From: DAOUJI01 sp965219565
GTDB lineage: Bacteria > Chloroflexota > Dehalococcoidia > Lucifugimonadales > JAGWBF01
DNA length: 64,000 bases
Reading direction: 5' to 3'
NCBI GenBank assembly: GCA_965219565.1
Contig: OZ244780.1
Coordinates: forward strand, 434,001-498,000
The notes under the pieces are model-generated. The model made no database searches. It was given only the letters and a program-made list of their open reading frames with translations, and was not told where the DNA came from. Positions 35,392 through 43,906 of the stretch are shown in pieces; within the stretch, counting starts at the first letter, position 1; each line of letters begins with the position of its first letter. The position numbers were made by a program, and so were the translations under genes.

Positions 35392-36072
35392 ATGGCAATG
35401 ATGTTGGGTGAGCCCAAACCGGAAATCAGCATGGTAGTGGAGAACTATCTCCAAGCCATCTACAAGCTGCACGAACGGGGTGAAAGAGTGTTTCCCACCC
35501 GGCTGGCTGAGGTTATGGACGTTTCAGTGGCCACCGTTGTGGGCACCCTCAAGCGGCTCAACAAGCAGGGCATGTTGGAAATCGGTTCGGACAAGGAAGT
35601 GAAGTTCACCGACCGAGGACAGGCGGTCGGTGAATCGGTGGTCAGGCGCCACCGATTGGCGGAAAGGATGCTCACGGAGCTTCTGGACGTCGAATGGTTC
35701 CGGGCCCACACCGAGGCCCACAGGCTGGAACACGCAATATCCCCCTACGTGGAGAAGAAACTGGCGGCGGTCCTGGGTTATCCACAGACGAGTCCCTTTG
35801 GAAGCCGCATCCCCGGGTATGACCAGGGTTTCAATCCGCCTCCTATGAAACCCCTCTCGGAGACCGAAGAAGGGGACACCACCGTGATCGAGCAAGTGCC
35901 GGAAGAGGACATACAGCTATTGGAGTATTTCGACCGGAGCGGTCTAAGGCCCGGCGAGAGGCTGGACGTGCTGGAACTGGCGCCCTACAAGGGGACCATC
36001 AGCCTACTACTAGACGGCAAAGAGGTGGTGCTGGGCATGGAAGTGGCGGAAAAGGTTCTGGTTCAGGCCTAG
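35392..36072 (+). CDS. DtxR/MntR-type metal-dependent transcriptional regulator
   Basis: 226 residues from ATG 35392 with GGAAGG upstream; TTG 35347 would be longer. Winged helix at the N-terminus (NYLQAIYKLHERGERVFPTRLAEVMDVSVATVVGTLKRL), then a metal-binding/dimerisation domain with VRRHRLAERMLTELLDVEWFRAHTEAHRLEHAISPYVEKKL, where the His/Glu ligands sit, and a C-terminal FeoA/SH3-like domain after about 155. It should repress iron or manganese uptake genes when metal is bound. No such target gene is in the window and no obvious DtxR-box palindrome lies upstream. Confidence 0.9.
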   Translation: MAMMLGEPKPEISMVVENYLQAIYKLHERGERVFPTRLAEVMDVSVATVVGTLKRLNKQGMLEIGSDKEVKFTDRGQAVGESVVRRHRLAERMLTELLDVEWFRAHTEAHRLEHAISPYVEKKLAAVLGYPQTSPFGSRIPGYDQGFNPPPMKPLSETEEGDTTVIEQVPEEDIQLLEYFDRSGLRPGERLDVLELAPYKGTISLLLDGKEVVLGMEVAEKVLVQA

Positions 36073-36165
36073 CCGTTCCTGGGTTTCCCCTCACCCTTCA
36101 CGGAAACCTCGTGACTATTCCCTCTCCCACCGCAGGGGGCGCTCTCTAGCTGCATCGGAATCCCT

Positions 36166-36192
36166 GGATTCCGGCCTACGCCGGAATGGCGG
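36166..36192. repeat. Dispersed palindrome, family R2
   Basis: GGATTCCGGC-CTAC-GCCGGAA then TGGCGGG. Confidence 0.6.
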
Positions 36193-36298
36193 GTTTGGGG
36201 TTTGGTCACCCAGCGCCCCTATTTACCACCATCCTAATCTTCCCCCTCAATGGGTAAGAGGCTGTGCAAAGGGGCGGTTGGGCTGCTGACGAGAGACC

Positions 36299-37204
36299 CT
36301 AGACGCGGTCCAGCAGCGTTCGGAGGGCTAGCAGGAACAGGCGGGGGTTGTCGCCTTGGACCAAGTGGCCCGCTCCGGGTATGACCGCAGCCGTGCTTCC
36401 TGGCATTGCCTGGAGCATCTTGTCCATCGTTTCGGCTCCTAGAATGTCGCTGGCGCCGCCTCGGACGATTAGCGTAGGGCAGGTGATGGCTCGGACAGCC
36501 TCCCACAGCCGCTCGGTGGTCCAGCTTGTGGGCCGTGGGCCCGAGGAACGCAGGGCCTTGTCATACTTCCATGTCCACTTGCCGTCGTCCCGCAGCTTGA
36601 TGCTGTACTTCAGGGCTCCCAATACCTGGTCCCGGTCCCGGTGGGTGTACTCCTGGACGCGGTCAGCGAACTCCTGGTAGCTGTCCAGCTCGTCGGGGAG
36701 CTCGCGGAAACGCTGGATGCGGTTCTGGCCCACCCGGATGGTTTCCGGTCCGGTGTCCACTATGGTGAGAGCCTTCACCTTGTCTGGGTTTCGAGAGGTG
36801 TAAATGTAGCTGCCTCTACCACCCATAGAGTGGCCCACCAGAACGAACTGGTGGAGCCCCAAGGCTTCGACGACAGCGTCGAGGTCTGCTTGGTGAGCCT
36901 CCATGGAGTACTCTCCGTCGGGCGCCCACTGGGTGTCGCCGTGGCCACGAGCGTCGAGAGCTATGATGTGGTAGTCGGGGGCCAGCGGCAGGGCTATGAA
37001 GTCCCAGCTGTGGGCCTGTTGCAACGCCCCGTGGAGAAAGAGGATGGTCTGGTTGGCCGGGTCGCCCCATTCGAGGTAACTGAAGGTGAGACCGTTGGCC
37101 TGCACCTTTTTTCGGGTGGGCTCCATCTCATGGACGAACTCGACCCCCACTTCACGGGCGGCTTCGAACATGGACAAGCCTTCTTTGAGCAACTCTTGGG
37201 CCAT
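36299..37204 (-). CDS. Alpha/beta hydrolase
   Basis: 301 residues. The nucleophile elbow GHSMGG (Ser at about 129), oxyanion-loop LFLHGALQQ, DARGHGDTQ and the C-terminal GAGHLVQGDNP with the catalytic His form a standard alpha/beta hydrolase of the epoxide hydrolase / esterase type; a cap segment lies between about 160 and 220. Substrate is unknown. Downstream of two methyltransferase genes on the same strand but with its own probable promoter. Confidence 0.88.
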   Translation of the reverse strand: MAQELLKEGLSMFEAAREVGVEFVHEMEPTRKKVQANGLTFSYLEWGDPANQTILFLHGALQQAHSWDFIALPLAPDYHIIALDARGHGDTQWAPDGEYSMEAHQADLDAVVEALGLHQFVLVGHSMGGRGSYIYTSRNPDKVKALTIVDTGPETIRVGQNRIQRFRELPDELDSYQEFADRVQEYTHRDRDQVLGALKYSIKLRDDGKWTWKYDKALRSSGPRPTSWTTERLWEAVRAITCPTLIVRGGASDILGAETMDKMLQAMPGSTAAVIPGAGHLVQGDNPRLFLLALRTLLDRV

Positions 37205-37272
37205 CTATAGGACCTCCCTGGAGCGGATTCCTGCGGCAGCGCGGCCTCAACCCGGAAATAAACCAGCGCAAT

Positions 37273-37300
37273 CTTATATCGATTGCCCTGACGTTGCAAA
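37273..37300 (-). promoter_or_regulatory. Probable promoter of the hydrolase gene
   Basis: Minus-strand TTTGCA (37295-37300), 16-bp spacer, TATAAG (37273-37278). Confidence 0.4.
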
Positions 37301-37315
37301 CTCGCCGTCGTTACG

Positions 37316-37945
37316 CTACTTGACCTGGTAGGCCCATACCTGGTGATATATGTCGGGTTCGCCTTTCGGCAGAGTCTGGTGCTTCTCACTCCGTTCAACC
37401 AAATTCCACTTGCCGTCGGCCTCCAACTCACTCTGTTTCTCCTTGAAACCGTCTTCTTCATAGACGTCCGGTCTCAGGGTAAAGACTATGTGCCCGCCGG
37501 GGCGGGTGATGCGCACAAGCTCGTCGAGCGAGCTGGCGGGAGCGTGTCCCACGGTCATGACTCCGACGCTGATGACGGCGTCGAAGGAGTCGGACGGAAA
37601 GTCCAGAGGCTCCCCTAACACCATCCTGTGGAACTCTTTGTACACGTTCTTCTTGGCGGCCTCTTCCAGCATCCCCGTCGACATGTCCATGGCAGTCACG
37701 TCCTTATAGCCCAGCTCGTGCAGGAACTGGCCTACCAGGCCGGTGCCTGCGCCCGCGTCCAGGATTCGCGCGTCCTTGGAGACGAACTTGGCCAGTGTCT
37801 CCGCGCTCTTCTGAGGGCCTAACCAACCAAAGTCGGCGTCCAAGTCCTGGTCGTAGGAGGCGGCCCACTGATCGTACCTCTCCGCCAATTCTGTGTTGTC
37901 CTTGGATGAATATATCCACTGAATCAAGTTTTGTTCTTGGCTCAT
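37316..37945 (-). CDS. Class I SAM-dependent methyltransferase
   Basis: 209 residues. Motif I ILDAGAGTGLVGQFLHELG, followed by VTAMDMSTGMLEEA (acidic residue after beta-2) and SFDAVISVGVMTVGH / RITRPGGHIVFTLRP. The N-terminal AERYDQWAASYDQDL resembles Williams-Beuren-type methyltransferases. It begins nine bases after the stop of another methyltransferase gene, so two methylation steps are co-expressed. Acceptor not known. Confidence 0.88.
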   Translation of the reverse strand: MSQEQNLIQWIYSSKDNTELAERYDQWAASYDQDLDADFGWLGPQKSAETLAKFVSKDARILDAGAGTGLVGQFLHELGYKDVTAMDMSTGMLEEAAKKNVYKEFHRMVLGEPLDFPSDSFDAVISVGVMTVGHAPASSLDELVRITRPGGHIVFTLRPDVYEEDGFKEKQSELEADGKWNLVERSEKHQTLPKGEPDIYHQVWAYQVK

Positions 37946-37954
37946 AAGTCTCCC

Positions 37955-38794
37955 TTATTCTGGAGTGCGTATTGCTTTCCTCGCCACATAAAAGGCCCAT
38001 CCCAAGTCTTCCGCCTCTATGGCCGCCACCATCTGAGTGTAGGCTGCCGCCAGGGGGACGAGGGCCTCCGGGTTCAGGTCCTTTTGTTCAGAGGCCATCA
38101 TGTGCAGATGCTGATAAGACCGCCGTAGATGGCTGGACATGTCCCTGGCGTCTTCCACTTGAAACCCTGTTTTCTCCAGGGCTTCCTGGTAACCCTGGAA
38201 GCTGTAGTCTGTGTCGAAGAGAAGGCGGTCATACACGTACTTCCGAGCGTCTGCACTGATGCCTGGTTTGGGTTTGATGAGGTCGTCGAACACCATGAGG
38301 CCGCCGGGCTTCAGTGTCCGGTAGGCTTCCTTCAAAGTCGTAGCCTTGTCCGGCACATGGTAGATGGTGGCCTGGCTCCAGACGTGGCTAAAGGAGCCGT
38401 CTTCGAAGGGGAGGTCCGTGGCGGAGCATTTCTCAAAGCGCACCCGCTCCCGAATGGACTCGGGCCGCCCGCTCAGGTCGGCTCTGGCGTTGTCGATTCG
38501 GACGCCGCTCAGGTCTATGCCGGTGACTTGGCAGCCCCACTGCTGGGCAAGCCAAATGGACGTGTTGCCGTTGCCGCAGCCCAGGTCCAGCACGTGGGAC
38601 TGGCTGCCGATTCTGGCCTCCAGGGCCATCATGCGGTTGAGGTTTACGCAGGCCTTGAGGAAGTCGTCTCCCGTGGTTTCATCGAAAAGACCCCAATGGA
38701 GGCTTCCTTCCGAGTCCCAGAAGGAGCGATACAGTGCGTCCTCTGCGTCGTAGAAACGCTCCGTGTCGCGCTCTGAGAACCGGTTTGTGGTCAT
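37955..38794 (-). CDS. SAM-dependent methyltransferase, sarcosine/glycine N-methyltransferase-like
   Basis: 279 residues from ATG 38794 (GAGGGGGA upstream). Motif I SHVLDLGCGNGNTSIWLAQQWG, then VTGIDLSGVRIDNA, DLPFEDGSFSHVWSQATIYH and RTLKPGGLMVFDDLIKP. This pattern fits methyltransferases acting on small molecules such as sarcosine/glycine or a prenylated quinol. First gene of a two-gene operon. The exact acceptor is a guess. Confidence 0.85.
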   Translation of the reverse strand: MTTNRFSERDTERFYDAEDALYRSFWDSEGSLHWGLFDETTGDDFLKACVNLNRMMALEARIGSQSHVLDLGCGNGNTSIWLAQQWGCQVTGIDLSGVRIDNARADLSGRPESIRERVRFEKCSATDLPFEDGSFSHVWSQATIYHVPDKATTLKEAYRTLKPGGLMVFDDLIKPKPGISADARKYVYDRLLFDTDYSFQGYQEALEKTGFQVEDARDMSSHLRRSYQHLHMMASEQKDLNPEALVPLAAAYTQMVAAIEAEDLGWAFYVARKAIRTPE

Positions 38795-39161
38795 GGATGT
38801 CCCCCTCGTTGTGATTGATGAGCTTGTCCGCGTCATCGAGGGCCATATGGGGCGCAATCATCTATCTCAGATTGCAAAGAAGGAATATACCCCAAACGAT
38901 ATAGCGGGCGTCAAATCGGCTCACGCGGTGGGGGCCATTTTACGGGCAGTCGGTGCGCTGGACGGCAACCGTTCAGCCCTATCAGTCCGGACTGCAGCAG
39001 TGCTCTAGTCCCATTGGTCGCGTTCGGACGAGCGCCTGCCGCTGCGCAGCGCCGTCCTTGACGGCCCCAAAACCCCAGAATTAGAATTAGCCCAACGATG
39101 CTGACCCCGCCCAATTGGCGGGCCTCAGCTTTACACCACGATTTGACAAAGGTGAAACGAA
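38795..39161. other. Intergenic region, nothing certain
   Basis: About 370 bases between divergent genes. TATATT words on the minus strand near 38890 may be part of the methyltransferase promoter, but spacing to the nearest TTGACG (19 bp) is long. No RNA gene or repeat identified. Confidence 0.4.
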
Positions 39162-39641
39162 TTGAACGAGAAGGGACCCCGCAAGAGGGTTCAGAGGGCC
39201 GTGTCGGCCGGAGGAGTGGTCTACAGGGTAGTCTCCGGAAAAGTTGAGACTGCGCTGTGCGGAAGAAGCGACCCCGTCAGGTGGAGTCTTCCCAAAGGAA
39301 CCCCGGACCAGGGGGAGAGCCTGGAGCAGACGGCTCTCAGAGAAGTTCGAGAAGAGACCGGTCTCCTGGCCGACATTGAGGCCCCGATAGGGAACATCAA
39401 CTACTGGTTTGTCATTCCCCCCGAAGGGACCCATTGCAACAAGACGGTCCATTTCTACCTGATGGCTCACAAGGGCGGGACCACTTCCGACCACGACCCG
39501 GAGTTCGATCAAGTCCAGTGGTTCGACCCGGCGACGGCGTTAAAGAACCTGGTCTACGCCAACGAGGTTAAGGTTATGGAACAGGCGTTGACTATGATTG
39601 AAGAGAAGCTCGCAGGGTCGAACGGCACGGCGGCTCGGTAG
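39162..39641 (+). CDS. Nudix hydrolase
   Basis: 159 residues with a TTG start preceded by AAAGGTG. A full Nudix box is present: G-x5-E-x7-REVREETGLL (GTPDQGESLEQTALREVREETG). It hydrolyses a nucleoside diphosphate linked to another group; N-terminal VSAGGVVYRVV and WSLPKGTPDQGE are typical of the MutT/diadenosine polyphosphate branch. The next gene begins eight bases after its stop, so it is co-transcribed with the GNAT. Confidence 0.9.
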   Translation: MNEKGPRKRVQRAVSAGGVVYRVVSGKVETALCGRSDPVRWSLPKGTPDQGESLEQTALREVREETGLLADIEAPIGNINYWFVIPPEGTHCNKTVHFYLMAHKGGTTSDHDPEFDQVQWFDPATALKNLVYANEVKVMEQALTMIEEKLAGSNGTAAR

Positions 39642-39648
39642 GCCCGTT

Positions 39649-40233
39649 ATGGTCAAGCTCGAAGGCGGCAAAATCATCCTGCGCGAGAAGCGCGTAGAAG
39701 ACGCCGAGCTCGACTATGCTTGGCGCACCGACGAAGAGATAGCGCGGCTCGACGCCTCAACCCCGCTTAGGATGCGTTTCGAGGAGTTCCAACGCCTTCA
39801 GAGAGACCAGATTCGCTATCCCACCCCAGCCTCGGGCAGGTTCGCCATCGAGACCCTGGAGGGCAAATACATCGGCAACTGCATGTTTTACGACTACGAC
39901 TCGGTGAACCGGCAGGCCGAGGTGGGAATAGTAATCGGAGACCGGGACTACTGGAGCAAGGCCTACGGCTACGACGCGGTGGTCACCATGCTGGACTATC
40001 TGTTCGGCAGGCTAAAGGTGGACCGGCTGTATCTCCACACTCTGGACTGGAACATGCGGGCGCAAAAGGCTTTTCAAAAATGTGGGTTCATTCCGGTGAA
40101 GTCGGTCCGGCGTGTGGGGTTGGACTTCATCCACATGGAAGTGACAAGGCATCGGTGGACCGAGATCAGGGAAGCAAAGCTGACGAGCAGGGACGCCGGA
40201 ATCGTCGACCAAACAGGAAACCCCTCGGACTGA
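39649..40233 (+). CDS. GNAT family N-acetyltransferase (RimJ/RimL-like)
   Basis: 194 residues from ATG 39649. Segments IILREKRVEDAELDYAWRTDEE, YIGNCMFYDYDSVNRQAEVGIVIGDRDYWSKAYGYDAV and LHTLDWNMRAQKAFQKCGFIPV show a RimJ/RimL-type GNAT fold, with the acetyl-CoA loop around DRDYWSKAYGYDA. Such enzymes acetylate protein N-termini, antibiotics or small amines; the target is not known. Downstream partner of the Nudix gene. Confidence 0.87.
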   Translation: MVKLEGGKIILREKRVEDAELDYAWRTDEEIARLDASTPLRMRFEEFQRLQRDQIRYPTPASGRFAIETLEGKYIGNCMFYDYDSVNRQAEVGIVIGDRDYWSKAYGYDAVVTMLDYLFGRLKVDRLYLHTLDWNMRAQKAFQKCGFIPVKSVRRVGLDFIHMEVTRHRWTEIREAKLTSRDAGIVDQTGNPSD

Positions 40234-40343
40234 CCAGCGACGCGTGGCAGAAAGGCGCCCTCTTCCACCCCACCGACCGTTATCTGATAACCCCGGGCTC
40301 TATCCACTCGCCGACGATACGTGAGCCTCAGGACTGTAGAGGG

Positions 40344-41153
40344 CTAAACGACCGTGCGTTCGTAGCTGGGCAGGTAGCCCTTACGGTAGTCGTTCTCTTC
40401 CCAGCTGCTGTCGTGCTCATCCCAGACGTAGGGGAGAACAACCACCTCGCCCGGAGCGGAGATTGACTGGGCCGCAGCCAGGGCGTCCAGCACGATGGTT
40501 CGCTGCAACGCCGGGTCGTTCGGCTTGCCCGTCTGGTGCCCAAGGGGGAAGTTGACGAAAACGGATCTTGGAGGCTTCACCGCCCTGGTTATGTCCAGAG
40601 CCGAGGTCATCGCCACAGTGGGAATCCCCGCCTCTTCCGCCGCTCTGGCTATCAGTCCAACGGACTGATGGCAAACCGGTCAAGCAGGCGCAAGGAACAA
40701 CAGGTCGACCCTGTTCTTGACCAGACGGTCCACGACTTCGGGGCACAGTTCCTGGCGCACCCGCCGGATGGAGTAGACGCCGCCCATGAAACTGTACGCG
40801 GGGTCCGACAGTTCTCCGATGACTTTTTCAGCCTCCAGCTCCCTCATGCGGTCCAGGGGGAAGACGCAGTTGGGGTCGGCCTTGGCGTCGTTGGTGAGGT
40901 AGCCGAAGTGGCTGATGTGCAGTTCGGCCGTAGGGGTGTCCTTGGGAATCTCCCTAAGCGAGGTGTCATCCTTCATGTGGAAGGGCTTCTGAGAGTCCAA
41001 GTGGATGCCCCCGGACGTTATCAGAGCCACCTTGCACTGGTCCACGGGCTTGGACAGGGGCGTCCAGGGCGCGTCCTCGTTGACGACCCACCGGTAGGGC
41101 GGCTGGTCGGAGTACATCTCCCTGGTGCGCGGTATGTAGTCTATCGGCGCCAT
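40344..41153 (-). CDS. Selenoprotein: glycine/sarcosine/betaine reductase selenoprotein B-like, with in-frame UGA
   Basis: 269 residues if the TGA at 40680-40682 is read as selenocysteine. Before it the protein ends LLFLAPA, and the same frame continues PVCHQSVGLIARAAEEAGIPTVAM to the next stop at 40344. Relatives of this family have LxPVCPVCxQSVGL there, so the UGA replaces a conserved Cys and gives Sec158-Pro-Val-Cys161. N-terminal parts (ALITSGGIHLDSQKPFHM, HFGYLTNDAKADPNCVFPLDRM, AYSFMGGVYSI) are typical of GrdB-like proteins found outside amino-acid-fermenting clostridia. A SECIS-like hairpin follows. The ATG is one base after the MFS stop, so the two are translationally coupled. Likely a Sec/Cys redox enzyme of unknown substrate. 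Confidence 0.85.
40651..40669 (-). promoter_or_regulatory. Candidate bacterial SECIS hairpin
   Basis: On the minus strand ATCAGTCC-GTT-GGACTGAT, a perfect 8-bp stem with a three-base loop starting with G; two more pairs can form beyond one mismatch. The stem begins 10 bases and the loop 18 bases after the UGA, in the range used by bacterial SECIS elements, which lie inside the coding region immediately 3' of the Sec codon. Confidence 0.7.
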
Positions 41154-41154
41154 G

Positions 41155-42651
41155 TTAATCGGGTTGGGCCGGTTCTGCCTGGGCTACCGGCCTAGGCGGT
41201 TCCACTACGGGCCTGGGCCTCTCTCCCTTTAGATATGATAGCACAGCCCCAGCCAACAGGAGAATGCCGAAGGCCAGGCCCGCACGCCGCATTCCTGCAG
41301 TAAAGGCGGTGCATACGCCGGGGTCTCCCGCTGCGTCGGAGCAGGCTTCCAAGCTGGGTGGGAAGCCCATGGACGCCATAGTGGCGGTGACTATGGCAGT
41401 GGCTATGGCGATGCTGGTCACGTTGGCAGAGTTCCGCATAAGCTGGGTCAAAGCTCCCACGACTCCGAACTTCTCCCGCTCCACCGCGCTGAATATAGAA
41501 CTGCTGTTGGGCGAGTTGAACATGCCCATGCCCATGCTTGAGAAGACGAAAGAGGCCACTACCAGGGCCACGGGCGTATTCACCGTCACTGTGGACAACA
41601 GTATCAGTCCGGAGGCTGACACCAGGTTTCCGCCCACGTTGAGTTTCCTCCACCCGTATCGGTCTGACAGCCGTCCGCTGAGAGGCCCCATGATGATCAT
41701 GGCCAGGGCCCCTGGAGCCAGAAGCAGCCCCATCTGGGCCGGGCTGAACCCCAGGACCGGCTGGAGGAAGAATGGGATGAGGAACCTGACTGGGGAGTTG
41801 CTCAGGAAAGAAATCCACCCTGTCAGCACGCCTAAGGCGAATACCCGACGCTTGAATAAACTTAGGTCCAGCATGGGGCTTTGAGTGTGGAGCTCCCACC
41901 AGATGAACGACGCTAAAAGGACGACAAAGGCCGCCATCCCCGCTAGGACTCCGGGTGAACCCCAACCTGACGTGGGGCCTGCGGTGAGGAACAAGAGGAA
42001 GGCCACAAGCAACCCTGCCGACAGTCCTGCGCCCATCCAATCGAATTTGGCCCGTCCTCCTTCCTGGCCCAGCCGGGAAGGGTCCAGAATCACCAGGACC
42101 GCCGTGATGACCATGAGTCCCGCCGGAACGTTGATGAAGAAGACCCACTGCCATCCGAGGGTCTCTACCAGCAGGCCCCCCAGGACGGGACCGGCCACGG
42201 CGCCCACGCCCACCACGCTCATATGCAAACCCAGGGCCTTGCCGCGCTCGTTGGCAGGGAATATGGAGGTTATCATTGCCATCCCGGTGCCCTGCACCAT
42301 CGCCGAACCGGCGCCCTGGATGACCTTGAACAGAATCAGGGGAAGCATTTCACCTGCAAACCCGGACAGGGCGGCGCCAATGATGTAGATGACGAAACCG
42401 TATATGTAAATGCGTTTCCGCCCGATGATGTCCGACAGACGCCCCATCGGAAGAAGCAGGGCGCTTATAGTCAAGGCGTAGCCCACAACGACCCATTGCG
42501 CCGTGGGCAGGTCCGAGTTGAAATGGTCGGTGATGGTGGGCAGAGCGACCAAGACTGTGCCGTGGTCCACTACGGAAACGAAAGTGCCCGACGCGATGGC
42601 GATGAAGGCCCACCACTTGTAGTTGGCGGCTTGCGTAAGGTGCGTTATCAA
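41155..42651 (-). CDS. MFS transporter, DHA2 (14-TM) drug:H+ antiporter family
   Basis: 498 residues with about 14 hydrophobic helices. N-terminal helix includes VSVVDHGTVLVALPTI (in place of the usual D-x-T-I-V-N-V-A-L-P), motif A GRLSDIIGRKRIYIYG between helices 2 and 3, and motif C-like GPVLGGLLVETLGWQWVFFINVPAG. It exports a drug-like or organic compound using the proton gradient. The Pro/Arg-rich C-terminal tail is cytoplasmic. Directly upstream of, and coupled to, the GrdB-like selenoprotein gene, which hints at a shared substrate. Confidence 0.9.
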   Translation of the reverse strand: MITHLTQAANYKWWAFIAIASGTFVSVVDHGTVLVALPTITDHFNSDLPTAQWVVVGYALTISALLLPMGRLSDIIGRKRIYIYGFVIYIIGAALSGFAGEMLPLILFKVIQGAGSAMVQGTGMAMITSIFPANERGKALGLHMSVVGVGAVAGPVLGGLLVETLGWQWVFFINVPAGLMVITAVLVILDPSRLGQEGGRAKFDWMGAGLSAGLLVAFLLFLTAGPTSGWGSPGVLAGMAAFVVLLASFIWWELHTQSPMLDLSLFKRRVFALGVLTGWISFLSNSPVRFLIPFFLQPVLGFSPAQMGLLLAPGALAMIIMGPLSGRLSDRYGWRKLNVGGNLVSASGLILLSTVTVNTPVALVVASFVFSSMGMGMFNSPNSSSIFSAVEREKFGVVGALTQLMRNSANVTSIAIATAIVTATMASMGFPPSLEACSDAAGDPGVCTAFTAGMRRAGLAFGILLLAGAVLSYLKGERPRPVVEPPRPVAQAEPAQPD

Positions 42652-42718
42652 GGGGTATCCGGTCCGGTCTGCCTAGCGAGGGTCCGGGTGAAGCGACGGC
42701 GGTTCTGTCCGCCGGTCC

Positions 42719-43804
42719 CTACCTGAATGACGGAATCACCTGCTTGCCAAGACGATTGAGGGAGTCGAAGACCAACTCTTTGGGAATGCGTCCGCCCACG
42801 TTGAGTTCGGCGATGATGCCGGATATGCCCAGGTCTTCCCGCACCTCATTGATTCTTGCAATGACGGTCTCAGGGGAGCCGTAGGCCAGACGGTCTCTGA
42901 GTATATCGTCAAAAGTTGCACCTGCGATGCGCCTGGCCTGCTCAGCCCGCTCCTCCAATCCGGTCACTCCTGGAGTTGTGACGGTGACGTTGGACCAGGT
43001 GGCGGCCAGCCTTTCGTATGCCTTCATGGTGCTTGTCTCCGCGTCGTCCCGGGCGCGCTGGTCCGTGTCGGCCACATAGACCGGCATGCGCAGAATCACG
43101 TCGCCGTTTCCCGGGTGGCCAGCCTTGTTCCACTCCTCGCGGTAGACTTTGAGATGCCCTTTGAGTTCCGGCAGGTCCATGCCGCGAAGCCCCACGAATA
43201 TCGGGTAACCCAATTTCCCAACCGCCGGAAAGGTCTCTCCCGTAGTGGCCGCGATACGGATGGGTGGGTGGGGAGTTTGGACGGGCTTTGGCATCACGCA
43301 CACGTTGTCGAATTGGTAGAAATCGCCTTCGTAGGAGAAGCGGTGGTTGGTCCAAGCCCGGGTGATGACCTGCAGACATTCCCGGAAGCGGGGCCGGCTC
43401 TCTTCGTAGGGTATGCCGTAGCCCTCATAGGCCCGCATGAAACCGCTCCGGCCCACTCCGAAGTCCAACCGTCCCTGGCTGATGTTGTCCAACGTGGCCG
43501 CCTCTTCGGCCATGCGTACGGGATGGTTCAGCGGCAGCACGCTGACGGCGATGCCCACCCTGACCCGCTGGGTTCGGGCTGCGACGGCCGTGGCCAGTAT
43601 CATGGGAGTGGAAACGATGGAGGGTATGGCAGCCCCCATTGGGTCCAGGGAACTGGCGGGAGCGGCGAAGTGCCTCTCCGCCAGCCATACGCCATCCAGC
43701 CCCAGCCCTTCGGCGGTGTCCACCAGGTCGTACGCCTCCTGGAAGGCCTGGTCCTGGGTGGTGCCTTCCCGATAGTCCCCTTCTATTACAATGCCGAAAT
43801 GCAT
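42719..43804 (-). CDS. LLM-class flavin-dependent oxidoreductase
   Basis: 361 residues, bacterial luciferase-like barrel. Markers: LVDTAEGLGLDGVWLAERHFAAP, RVRVGIAVSVLPLNHPVRMAEEAATLDNISQGRLDFGVGRSGF, and VCVMPKPVQTPHPPIRIAA; this is the FMN-dependent alkanal monooxygenase-like branch. Substrate unknown, probably an aldehyde, sulfonate or cyclic compound. It follows another LLM gene by about 100 bases on the same strand, so the two probably form one unit. Confidence 0.88.
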   Translation of the reverse strand: MHFGIVIEGDYREGTTQDQAFQEAYDLVDTAEGLGLDGVWLAERHFAAPASSLDPMGAAIPSIVSTPMILATAVAARTQRVRVGIAVSVLPLNHPVRMAEEAATLDNISQGRLDFGVGRSGFMRAYEGYGIPYEESRPRFRECLQVITRAWTNHRFSYEGDFYQFDNVCVMPKPVQTPHPPIRIAATTGETFPAVGKLGYPIFVGLRGMDLPELKGHLKVYREEWNKAGHPGNGDVILRMPVYVADTDQRARDDAETSTMKAYERLAATWSNVTVTTPGVTGLEERAEQARRIAGATFDDILRDRLAYGSPETVIARINEVREDLGISGIIAELNVGGRIPKELVFDSLNRLGKQVIPSFR

Positions 43805-43906
43805 TTGAAAGCTCTCTTCTGTTTTCCTATTTCATGTGTCTCGTGTGCCTGCCCTTCGACAAGCTCCGGACGAACGGAGTCGGGTCTTGGGCTCCTTACG
43901 CTAGGG

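Noticed and set aside
43850..43875. CCCTTCGACAAGCTCCGGACGAACGG as a third repeat family
   Set aside because: Only one other diverged copy (about 46127-46152) is in the window, too few to define a family here.
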